This document shows, one piece after another, positions 50,504-57,886 of a stretch of 64,000 nt of DNA (position 1 is the stretch's first letter; each line of letters starts with the position of its first letter). The DNA lies in NCBI GenBank assembly GCA_021776685.1, contig JAJFFJ010000044.1:37583-101582 (forward strand). The letters are read 5' to 3'. The translations under genes and the position numbers were made by a program. The stretch comes from Alphaproteobacteria bacterium. Its GTDB lineage: Bacteria > Pseudomonadota > Alphaproteobacteria > Bin65. The notes under the pieces are model-generated. The model saw only the letters and a list, made by a program, of their open reading frames with translations. It ran no database searches and had not been told where the DNA came from.

Positions 50504-51946
50504 ATGTCTGGTCCGGTATCAAACCTCAACCCGCGGGTGCGTCTGTCACTGACAGATCCGCGCTTCGTCATCATCATCGGTGGCCTGATCGGTTTGCTCG
50601 TGCTGCCGTGGGTAGCCTACGAGGCGGATGACACCTTCCTGATCTCATTCGTCGCCAAGATGATGATCTTCGCGATTGCAGCCGCGACCCTCGATCTGAT
50701 TCTCGGCTACGGCGGCATGGTCAGCTTTGGTCACGCCGCGTATATCGGCATCGGCGCCTATGCGGTGGCGGTTTCGGCGAAGTATTTCGGTGATATTTGC
50801 GGAGAGCTGGAAGAAGGTGCCGCTTGTTCGGTCGCCTTCCTCAGCAGCGGCTATTTCCAGTTTGCGGTGGCCATTGTCGGCTCTGCGCTAATGGCGCTGC
50901 TGATCGGCCTGATGTCGCTGCGCACGAGCGGCATCTATTTCATCATGATCACGCTGGCGTTTACGCAAATGCTCTTCTTCCTCGGCGTCAGCCTGGAAGA
51001 ATTTGGCGGCGACGACGGCATGAATGTCGACCGGAGCGACTTTGGCTTCTTCAATCTGAATGACAACGTGTTCGCCCCGGCCGATGGCGACAAAGATGGC
51101 GCGACCATCTACTACTTCGCGCTTGTGCTGTTGGTCCTGTCCGTCTTCATCCTGCGGCGCATCGTCAACTCGCGCTTCGGCATGGTGATCCGCGGGTCCT
51201 ATTCCAATCCAATCCGTATGCGGGCTATCGGCTTCCCGGTCTTTCGCTACCGGTTGACGGCGTTCGTCATCGCCGGCGCGATCTGCGGCGTTGCCGGCTC
51301 TCTCTTCGCCAATCACCAGGAATTTCTCACACCCGAATACATGCTCTGGATCCGTTCCGGTGAGATCATGATCATGGTCATCATGGGCGGCATGGGAACC
51401 ATCTTTGGACCAGTATTCGGGGCAATCGGCTTCCTGGCGATCGAGGAATTCCTGCAAGATATCGTCGGTCAGGAGTTCTGGATGATCGTCTTTGGGCCGT
51501 TGCTGGTAATCCTGGTGCTGTTCGCCAAACGCGGATTGTTCGGGTTGATCCCTGACAATTGGCAGGCGATACCGAAGTTCCTGCTGGGCGCCCTCATTTT
51601 TGCTTTCTGCTTCGCGATCTTCACCGCGCACCTGCAGGTGTTCGGCGCGTTGTGGATTATCCTGAGTTGGATCTTCATTATCTGTTTTGCCAAAGCGCTC
51701 TACGAACTCATCCGAGTGCCGCGCGACATGGTGATTGCAATATCCGGCCTGCTGCTGGTTGTTTCCAACCTCGTCGCCTGGGCGACTCAGGGCGCGAAAC
51801 CAGGCTGGTCCTGGCTCTTTGGTGGCGACCCGACAGTTTGGTCAATATTGCTGGTCGTGCTGATCGGCGGCATGACCGTCTTGTTGCTGGGGGGCGGACG
51901 CCTTCGCAGTATGGTCGGGCAGACGCCCGCCGCGAGCGAGGCTTGA
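50504..51946 (+). CDS. livM: LivM-type branched-chain ABC permease with a C-terminal extension
   Basis: A 480-residue inner-membrane permease. The LivM core ends near residue 345 (FAKRGLFGLIPDN); the following 135 residues carry about four more hydrophobic segments (FLLGALIFAFCFAIFTA, LWIILSWIFIICFA, AISGLLLVVSNLVA, WSILLVVLIGGMTVLLL). The core has DLILGYGGMVSFGHAAYIGI near the N-terminus and MVIRGSYSNPIRMRAIGFPV. livG starts five bases after its stop. Confidence 0.9.
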   Translation: MSGPVSNLNPRVRLSLTDPRFVIIIGGLIGLLVLPWVAYEADDTFLISFVAKMMIFAIAAATLDLILGYGGMVSFGHAAYIGIGAYAVAVSAKYFGDICGELEEGAACSVAFLSSGYFQFAVAIVGSALMALLIGLMSLRTSGIYFIMITLAFTQMLFFLGVSLEEFGGDDGMNVDRSDFGFFNLNDNVFAPADGDKDGATIYYFALVLLVLSVFILRRIVNSRFGMVIRGSYSNPIRMRAIGFPVFRYRLTAFVIAGAICGVAGSLFANHQEFLTPEYMLWIRSGEIMIMVIMGGMGTIFGPVFGAIGFLAIEEFLQDIVGQEFWMIVFGPLLVILVLFAKRGLFGLIPDNWQAIPKFLLGALIFAFCFAIFTAHLQVFGALWIILSWIFIICFAKALYELIRVPRDMVIAISGLLLVVSNLVAWATQGAKPGWSWLFGGDPTVWSILLVVLIGGMTVLLLGGGRLRSMVGQTPAASEA

Positions 51947-51950
51947 TCCG

Positions 51951-52697
51951 ATGGCTGATATCCATCTTCAGGTAACCGATCTGGTCAAAAGCTTCGGCGG
52001 CGTTCACGCCACCGACCACGTGAACCTTGAGGTTGAGCGCGGCGAGGTGCACGCGATCATCGGGCCCAACGGCGCCGGCAAGACGACCTTGATCCAGCAG
52101 CTGTCAGGCTTGCTGCCATCCGACAGCGGCACGATCACCTTCGACGGCCACGATATCACCGGCGCGCCGGCACATAAGATTTCCCATCTGGGGCTGGCCC
52201 GGTCCTTCCAGGTCACGAGCATTTTCCCGGATTTTACGGCGGAAGATAACGTGTCCCTCGCCGTTCAGGCGCATTCCGGACACTCCTTCAAATTCTGGCG
52301 GCGGGCGCAGAGTGACAACGCGCTTCGGGAGCCGGCGCGGGCGGCACTGGAGCGGGTCGGCCTGGCCGACGACGCAGAAACCATCGCCCACGACCTGTCT
52401 CATGGCGGCCAACGTCAGCTGGAAATCGCCATGGCGATCGCTTCAAACCCCAGCATGATATTGCTGGACGAGCCGATGGCGGGCATGGGCGCGGAAGAAT
52501 CGGCGCGAATGATCGATATCCTGCAGACATTCCGAAAAGACCATACGATTCTTCTGATCGAACACGACATGGATGCGGTTTTCGCGTTGGCCGACCGGAT
52601 CACGGTGCTGGTCTATGGCAGGGCGATCGCCACCGGGCAGCCGGAAGAAATCCGCAGCAATGATGAAGTGCGTGCGGCCTATCTTGGCGAGGACTGA
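51951..52697 (+). CDS. livG: LivG-type ABC transporter ATPase
   Basis: A 248-residue cytoplasmic nucleotide-binding subunit. Walker A GPNGAGKTT at about residues 38-46, ABC signature LSHGGQRQL near 145 (H in place of the usual S/G position), Walker B ILLDEPMAG near 165, and a switch histidine in LLIEHDM. The BCA_ABC_TP_C-like tail with AYLGED ends the protein. Pairs with LivF as a heterodimer. Confidence 0.93.
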   Translation: MADIHLQVTDLVKSFGGVHATDHVNLEVERGEVHAIIGPNGAGKTTLIQQLSGLLPSDSGTITFDGHDITGAPAHKISHLGLARSFQVTSIFPDFTAEDNVSLAVQAHSGHSFKFWRRAQSDNALREPARAALERVGLADDAETIAHDLSHGGQRQLEIAMAIASNPSMILLDEPMAGMGAEESARMIDILQTFRKDHTILLIEHDMDAVFALADRITVLVYGRAIATGQPEEIRSNDEVRAAYLGED

Positions 52698-52736
52698 CGC
52701 CATGATCCGCGCCGGCGCAGCAAGGGGTATGATCGC

Positions 52737-53438
52737 ATGCTGAAGCTGTCAGCAGTTGAAGCCTCCTACGGGCTCAGCCAGGTCCTGTTCGGCATGGACC
52801 TGGAGGTCAATGATGGGGAGGTGGTGTCGCTGCTCGGCCGCAACGGCATGGGCAAGACCACGACCATTCGGGCAATCATGGGTATCAATCCCGCCCACGC
52901 CGGTGAAATCACCTTCAATGGCGTCGACATCCGCATCCTGCCTTCCTACAAAGTCGCCCGCCTGGGCCTGGGCCTGGTGCCGGAAGGGCGCCAGCTTTTC
53001 CCGAATCTGACAGTGGAAGAGAATCTGGTCGCGACCGAGGATAACCGCTCGGACAGTGATACGCCCTGGAACCTGGAAAAGATCTATGACCTGTTCCCCG
53101 GCGTGGCGGACCGGCGCAATAATATGGGCGACCAGTTGTCAGGTGGTGAGCAGCAGATGGTGGCCGTGAGCCGGGCCCTGATGACCAACCCAAAGCTGCT
53201 TATTCTGGACGAGGCGACAGAAGGCCTGGCGCCGCTGATCCGTGAAGAAATCTGGAACACCCTCGAGACGCTCAAGAAACACGGCGAATCGATCCTCGTG
53301 GTCGACAAAAATGTCGATGCGCTGACCCGGATCGGCGACAGGCACTACATCATCGAAAAAGGCCAGGTGGTGTGGACCGGCGATTCAGCCGAATTGCGTA
53401 ACAACGAAGACCTGCAGCACGAATATCTCGGCGTTTAG
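52737..53438 (+). CDS. livF: LivF-type ABC transporter ATPase
   Basis: A 233-residue cytoplasmic ATPase. Walker A GRNGMGKTT at about residues 34-42, signature LSGGEQQMVAV near 135, Walker B LLILDEATEGLAP near 158. The position after Walker B H-loop reads LVVDKNVDAL, so the usual switch histidine region is replaced, as seen in LivF proteins. It closes the livHMGF operon and converges with the methyltransferase-like gene. Confidence 0.93.
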   Translation: MLKLSAVEASYGLSQVLFGMDLEVNDGEVVSLLGRNGMGKTTTIRAIMGINPAHAGEITFNGVDIRILPSYKVARLGLGLVPEGRQLFPNLTVEENLVATEDNRSDSDTPWNLEKIYDLFPGVADRRNNMGDQLSGGEQQMVAVSRALMTNPKLLILDEATEGLAPLIREEIWNTLETLKKHGESILVVDKNVDALTRIGDRHYIIEKGQVVWTGDSAELRNNEDLQHEYLGV

Positions 53439-53469
53439 GCCCCTTGCGGCCCCGGTCGGGACCCCTGCC

Positions 53470-54633
53470 CTAGCCACCGGCACGGCTGATCACAAAACTT
53501 TCGTCCTCGAACCAGAGGCCGCCGTGGCGACCGAGCACATCCTGCGTGATGTCCAGATAGTCCCGCGACCCCAGCACATCCACCAGGCGGTGATCCTCGA
53601 TCTGCGCCACATAGATCGCCGCGTTCCAGGCCGCGAGCGTCGTGGACGTGCCGATATTCTCACCCAGTTCATTCGGCATGGCGTGCAGGTCGTAGCGGAA
53701 CAGCGAGTCCTCATCTGACAGAGCGTCATAATTCAGGTTGGTGTCGCTGTCGGCCATCGACTTGCGAAGCGCAGCGATCAAGTCGCGCCGTGTGGTGGCG
53801 AACGGGTTTTCATCCGGCCAGATGCCGTGGATGATTTCCATTCCTGGGTCGTTGCCCGTGGAATGGATCACCAGCATCCGGCCTTCCGGTGCCAGGGCGG
53901 TGGCCAAAGGCTTCAGAACATTGCGGACTTTGATCTCAGCCGGCAGGCGCGCGCGATAGGGCTGCGACGCCAGCACCATGTCATATTCAGGCTTCGGGTC
54001 GTCGGGCCGCGGGACGATGCCGTCCAACGCGAATTTCTGATCCTTGCGATAGATCACCAGCATCGACGGCGTTGCATAGAGCGGGTTGCCGGTTTTCTCA
54101 CTCGACTTTGTCTGCCAACCCTGCGCCAGGATTGGCTGCAGGGCGCGGATCTGTTCGTCGAATTCATGGGCTGTGGTGCCGTCGAGTTCGATCTCCCAGC
54201 GATTCATCGCCGCCTGGGCCTCCGGCTTGTTCGGCCGCAGATTGGGCGCTTCCGAATAGTAGAGGTTGGTGACGACAAAAACGGTCTGCGGATGTTCGTG
54301 GAAGCGGTCGGAGAGCTTCTCAAGGCTGAGGCGCACATCCTCGAGGCTGATCTCCTTGCCGACGATGAAGAAAGGGACGGTCGGGAAATAGCGATGCAGG
54401 CCACGCAGAACGCGCGTCAGCACCGTGCCATCGCCCATACCCGCATCGAACAGCTTGAGCGCCGGCGGCTTGGGCCGCAGCATCGGCAGTTCCCGGTTGA
54501 CGCGCCGCGCCACCTCCCATTTCTCTGAACAGGTGGTGACGAACATCAGGTATTTTTCGCGGTTGTCGAAGAAGCGAAACGCTTCGGTGCTTTTGGGGTC
54601 GGCCGCCGCTGCGGGAGTCTCTTTTTCCGCCAT
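53470..54633 (-). CDS. SAM-methyltransferase-like protein, uncharacterised
   Basis: A 387-residue cytoplasmic protein. Residues 61-71 read LFDAGMGDGTV, like motif I of class I SAM-dependent methyltransferases; a motif-like EGRMLVIHSTG (about 248) precedes the C-terminal region. The N-terminal FFDNREKYLMFVTTCSEKWE resembles a methyltransferase-associated helix. Overall family is not recognised and the middle (residues 100-230) is divergent. It diverges from the MTHFR homologue with a candidate operator between them, so it may take part in one-carbon or demethylation chemistry. Confidence 0.7.
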   Translation of the reverse strand: MAEKETPAAAADPKSTEAFRFFDNREKYLMFVTTCSEKWEVARRVNRELPMLRPKPPALKLFDAGMGDGTVLTRVLRGLHRYFPTVPFFIVGKEISLEDVRLSLEKLSDRFHEHPQTVFVVTNLYYSEAPNLRPNKPEAQAAMNRWEIELDGTTAHEFDEQIRALQPILAQGWQTKSSEKTGNPLYATPSMLVIYRKDQKFALDGIVPRPDDPKPEYDMVLASQPYRARLPAEIKVRNVLKPLATALAPEGRMLVIHSTGNDPGMEIIHGIWPDENPFATTRRDLIAALRKSMADSDTNLNYDALSDEDSLFRYDLHAMPNELGENIGTSTTLAAWNAAIYVAQIEDHRLVDVLGSRDYLDITQDVLGRHGGLWFEDESFVISRAGG

Positions 54634-54731
54634 ATCAGTTATTATTCCCTTTGCCTCCCAACCGTCTGCCCCTGTATGTCAGAAGCATGGGTCAGACGTT
54701 GGCTTCTGCTCCATATGCCCTAGCTTCAAAA

Positions 54732-54751
54732 ATTCTATAGGTCAATAGAAT
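54732..54751. promoter_or_regulatory. Putative regulon operator, site 4 (methyltransferase / MTHFR)
   Basis: ATTCTAT (54732-54738), spacer AGGTCA, ATAGAAT (54745-54751): a perfect 7-bp inverted repeat. It ends only eight bases before the MTHFR ATG. TAGAAT (54746-54751) resembles a -10 box placed for a transcript starting at or near the A of ATG, so the MTHFR mRNA may be leaderless. Repressor binding here would block both promoters. Confidence 0.62.
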
Positions 54752-54759
54752 CGGCTCAC

Positions 54760-55707
54760 ATGTCCACTTTACCTGAAATCAATCAACCTGGACGGCTCGA
54801 AAAAGTACTGGCCGCCGGGCATTTCGCCATCACAGCGGAAACCACGCCCACGGCCTCATCCGACCCGACGCCGATGCTGGACCGGGCCGCGCCCCTCAAG
54901 GGCTATGCCGATGCGGTCAACGTCACCGATGGCGCAACCGCAAAGCCCCATCTCTCAGCGCTTGTGCTCGCCGGCATGATGAAGCAAATGGGCATCGACC
55001 CCGTGCTCCAGTACACAGTGCGCGACCGCAACCGGATCGCGTTGCAGGGCGACCTGCTCGGAACGGCCGCACTGGGAATTCCCAACATCCTGTGCCTCAC
55101 CGGCGACGACCCGAAGAAGGGGGAGGAACCCGACGCCACGCCGGTTTTCGATCTCGACTCGGCAAAGTTGATCGCACTGGCGGCGAAGATGCGCGATGAA
55201 GGCAAACTGAACTCAGACCGCGAGATCGCAGTGCCCCCGCGCCTGTTCATTGGCTGCGCCGATGCCCCCTTCATACCGCCGGATGACTGGGAGCCAGGCG
55301 CCCTCAACGCCAAGATCGGCGCCGGCGCCCAATTCGCTCAGACCCAGTATTGCTTCGATCTTGATATCTGCCGCACCTATATGGCGCGGCTGATGGATCA
55401 CGGCATTCCGGAGAAGCTGCCCTTTCTCATCGGCATCGGCCCGCTGGCATCCGCCAAACAGGCGCGCTGGATGGACGAGAACCTGTGGGGCGTCAGCATC
55501 CCGGAACCGATCATCAAGCGTCTGGACGATGCGGCCGACCCCAAGGCCGAAGGCAAGACCATCTGCGCCGAGTTGATCCAGGAGATGCGCGACATCCCGG
55601 GCGTCGCAGGCTGCCATTTGATGGCGCCCCGCCAGGAAACCGCCATGGCCGAAGTAATCGACGAAAGCGGCATGCTGAAATCCCGCCCGGCGGAGTTGGC
55701 AGCGTGA
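54760..55707 (+). CDS. Methylenetetrahydrofolate reductase family protein
   Basis: A 315-residue cytoplasmic FAD protein of the MTHFR TIM-barrel family. ETTP (about residues 28-31) matches the N-terminal acidic strand, NVTDGATAKPHLSAL (about 55-69) follows, and GIPNILCLTGDDPKKGEE (about 107-124) carries the conserved TGD that binds folate and flavin. QTQYCFDLD (about 192) contains the glutamine-bearing QFFFD-type strand. Length and order fit MetF-type enzymes. No ribosome site lies upstream; an operator-like palindrome is eight bases from the ATG. In a catabolic setting MTHFR homologues recycle methyl groups released from aromatic methyl ethers, which fits the MetE-like and VanA-like genes here. 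Confidence 0.85.
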   Translation: MSTLPEINQPGRLEKVLAAGHFAITAETTPTASSDPTPMLDRAAPLKGYADAVNVTDGATAKPHLSALVLAGMMKQMGIDPVLQYTVRDRNRIALQGDLLGTAALGIPNILCLTGDDPKKGEEPDATPVFDLDSAKLIALAAKMRDEGKLNSDREIAVPPRLFIGCADAPFIPPDDWEPGALNAKIGAGAQFAQTQYCFDLDICRTYMARLMDHGIPEKLPFLIGIGPLASAKQARWMDENLWGVSIPEPIIKRLDDAADPKAEGKTICAELIQEMRDIPGVAGCHLMAPRQETAMAEVIDESGMLKSRPAELAA

Positions 55708-55735
55708 GGGCGACCAACCGGATAGCGGACGAATT

Positions 55736-56980
55736 CTAGATCGAAACCTCGAGTTCGGTCACCTCGCGAAACCGGACACGGTTGGAAAGCTTCGCCGGCG
55801 CGTCGAGCCGTAGAGTCGGGAACCGGGCGAAAAGCTTGCCAAAGGCAATCTTGCCCTCGATCCGCGCCAGCGAATTGCCGGCGCAGATATGCACGCCGAG
55901 GCCGAACGACAGGTGTCGATTGGGCCGCCGGGTGATGTCGAACCGTTCCGGATCGGGAAAATGCGCCGGGTCATGATTCGCCGCGCCGATCATCAGATGC
56001 ACCTGGCTGCCGGCCTTCATCGGCACGCCGGAAAGGTCTGTGTCCTTTAACGCTTTGCGGTTGTTGATCTGGATCGGCGCTTGAAATCGCAGGATCTCCT
56101 CCACTGCACCTTCGATCAGTTCAGGATCCTCCCGGAGTTTCGCGATTTCGTCTGGGTGGCGGAGCATCTCATGCACCCCATGAGAGATCATATTGGTCGA
56201 GGTTTCATGGCCGGCGTTGAGGAGGAAAATACATTGGTGCAGAAGCTCAATCTCGGTGAGCTTCAAGCCATCTTCCTCCGCCTCCATCAGCGCCGTCAGA
56301 ATTTCACCTTCGCCGCCTCCCTCCGGATTCGCTCGGCGCTCCTTGATACGGTCGCGCAGATAGGCCTTGAAATCGTCCACCGCCTGACAGCCGGCATCGA
56401 ACTGCTCCTGAGTCAGCACGGGCTCCAGCGCGCCCAGAATCAGGAGCGCCCAGTCACGAATCAGAAGACGGTCGGAACTGGGCACGCCGAGCATGTCACA
56501 GACGATCTCCACCGGTAGCTTGAAGGAGAAATCGGCGACCACTTCCATGCGGCGGCGGTCTTCCAGCTCATCCAGATATCTATCCACCAGCTCGTGAACC
56601 CGGGGCTCAAGGGCCGCCAATGCCTTCCGCGTGAAGGCTGCCTGGAACAGCTTGCGGATACGGGTGTGATCCGGCGGATCCATAAAGACCAGGCTGGTTG
56701 TGTGATGCTCAAATAGCGCCGAATTGCCAAATTTGGGTTCAAATTCTGCCTTCTTGGCTGAGCTCCAGATCTTTGGGTCGCGATAAGCGGCGACCAGATC
56801 ATCATACCGGGTGAGCACAAATGAACCGTCGGAATTGGGATGGACCGGGCTTTCCGACCGCAACCTGCTGAAATAGCTGTACGCGTTGGGGACAAAGTCA
56901 TCCGGCAGATTCATCAGGTCGAACTGGGAAATGTCCACGTCGGATTTGTCGGATTTGTCGGATGTTGCGGTAGCAGGCAT
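55736..56980 (-). CDS. Cytochrome P450 (copy 2)
   Basis: A 414-residue soluble P450. I-helix NAGHETSTN (about residues 252-260), E-x-x-R in EEILR (about 291), heme loop FGLGVHICAG with C366. The first 15 residues are Ser/Asp-rich. Ribosome site AGGGAGGAG supports ATG 56980. It diverges from the IclR regulator across a 108-base region with a tandem AT-rich operator and converges with MTHFR. It shares the family core with the P450 at 18919 but is not a recent copy. No redox partner is seen. Confidence 0.92.
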   Translation of the reverse strand: MPATATSDKSDKSDVDISQFDLMNLPDDFVPNAYSYFSRLRSESPVHPNSDGSFVLTRYDDLVAAYRDPKIWSSAKKAEFEPKFGNSALFEHHTTSLVFMDPPDHTRIRKLFQAAFTRKALAALEPRVHELVDRYLDELEDRRRMEVVADFSFKLPVEIVCDMLGVPSSDRLLIRDWALLILGALEPVLTQEQFDAGCQAVDDFKAYLRDRIKERRANPEGGGEGEILTALMEAEEDGLKLTEIELLHQCIFLLNAGHETSTNMISHGVHEMLRHPDEIAKLREDPELIEGAVEEILRFQAPIQINNRKALKDTDLSGVPMKAGSQVHLMIGAANHDPAHFPDPERFDITRRPNRHLSFGLGVHICAGNSLARIEGKIAFGKLFARFPTLRLDAPAKLSNRVRFREVTELEVSI

Positions 56981-57017
56981 AAGCTCCTCCCTGATGGCGG
57001 TCTCGGTTCGCCATTAT

Positions 57018-57057
57018 AATTACGTATTGCGTAATTTAATTATGTATTTTATAATAT
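57018..57057. promoter_or_regulatory. Tandem AT-rich operator between P450 and IclR genes
   Basis: AATTACG (57018-57024), spacer TATTG, CGTAATT (57030-57036) is a perfect 7-bp inverted repeat. A second, weaker copy AATTATG-TATTT-TATAAT follows at 57038-57055, giving a 20-base period. It is distinct from the TTCTATAG-type sites. Placement between divergent P450 and IclR genes fits IclR autoregulation and P450 control. Confidence 0.6.
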
Positions 57058-57088
57058 CTACTCCTCCAGCACAAGCGGCAACGGCGCC

Positions 57089-57871
57089 ATGGCGGACGAT
57101 TCGTCTATTCAAATGAAGACCGAGCCAGCGGTCAGGCGCGGTGTTGGCGCCATTGGTATTGGCATGCAATTGGTCGATGTGCTGGCGTCGGGCGGCGCAA
57201 TGAAGCTTAAGGACATCGCCGCCGCCGCGGGGCTGCCGCCACCGAAGGCGCACCGCTATCTGACCAGCCTTGCCGACGCGGGCATGGTGTTCCAGGCAGA
57301 CCGATCCGGCCCATATGAACTGGGCCCCATGGCCCTTCGGGTGGGCGTCGCATCCCTGGCGCGCCACGATGTTATCCAGACCGCGTGCGATGCCCTGCCC
57401 GACCTCCGCGACCAGATTCGCGCCACCTGCTTTGTATCAGGTTGGGGCGACCGGGGGCCGGTGATCCTCCGCTGGGAAGACAGTCAACGGCCGGTCACCG
57501 TAGTCGTGAAAGTGGGATCGTCGATGCCTGTCCTGACATCGGCGACGGGCCGCGCCTTTCTGGCTTTTTTGCCACCGGCACAATTGGGCGGCCTGGTGGC
57601 TGAGGAAATGTTGCGCCACGACCGGCTAAATTCACAAGACCGGATCGACGCCCTGGCTGACGAGACACGCCGCAACGGCGTTGGACATGTGGACGGTGAT
57701 TTTCAGGCCGGCATCGCGTCGCTGGCGGCGCCCCTGTTTTCCCCTCTTCGGCAGATCTCTGGCGTCGTCACGGCGCTGGGCCGCGTCGGCGAATTCGACA
57801 GCCAGCCGGATGGAGCCGTCGCCCAGGCTTTGCTGGATTTCGCCCAACGGGTTTCCGGCACGGGTTCCTGA
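57089..57871 (+). CDS. IclR-family transcriptional regulator
   Basis: A 260-residue regulator. N-terminal winged helix-turn-helix at about residues 20-75 (LVDVLASGGAMKLKDIAAAA then GLPPPKAHRYLTSL), and a C-terminal GAF-like ligand domain (about 95-255) with SGWGDRGPVILRWED and SLAAPLF. IclR proteins commonly control aromatic-acid genes and bind short inverted repeats. It diverges from a P450 gene and lies next to the salicylyl-CoA hydroxylase, its likely targets. Confidence 0.9.
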   Translation: MADDSSIQMKTEPAVRRGVGAIGIGMQLVDVLASGGAMKLKDIAAAAGLPPPKAHRYLTSLADAGMVFQADRSGPYELGPMALRVGVASLARHDVIQTACDALPDLRDQIRATCFVSGWGDRGPVILRWEDSQRPVTVVVKVGSSMPVLTSATGRAFLAFLPPAQLGGLVAEEMLRHDRLNSQDRIDALADETRRNGVGHVDGDFQAGIASLAAPLFSPLRQISGVVTALGRVGEFDSQPDGAVAQALLDFAQRVSGTGS

Positions 57872-57886
57872 TCCCGGCCGGTTGCC

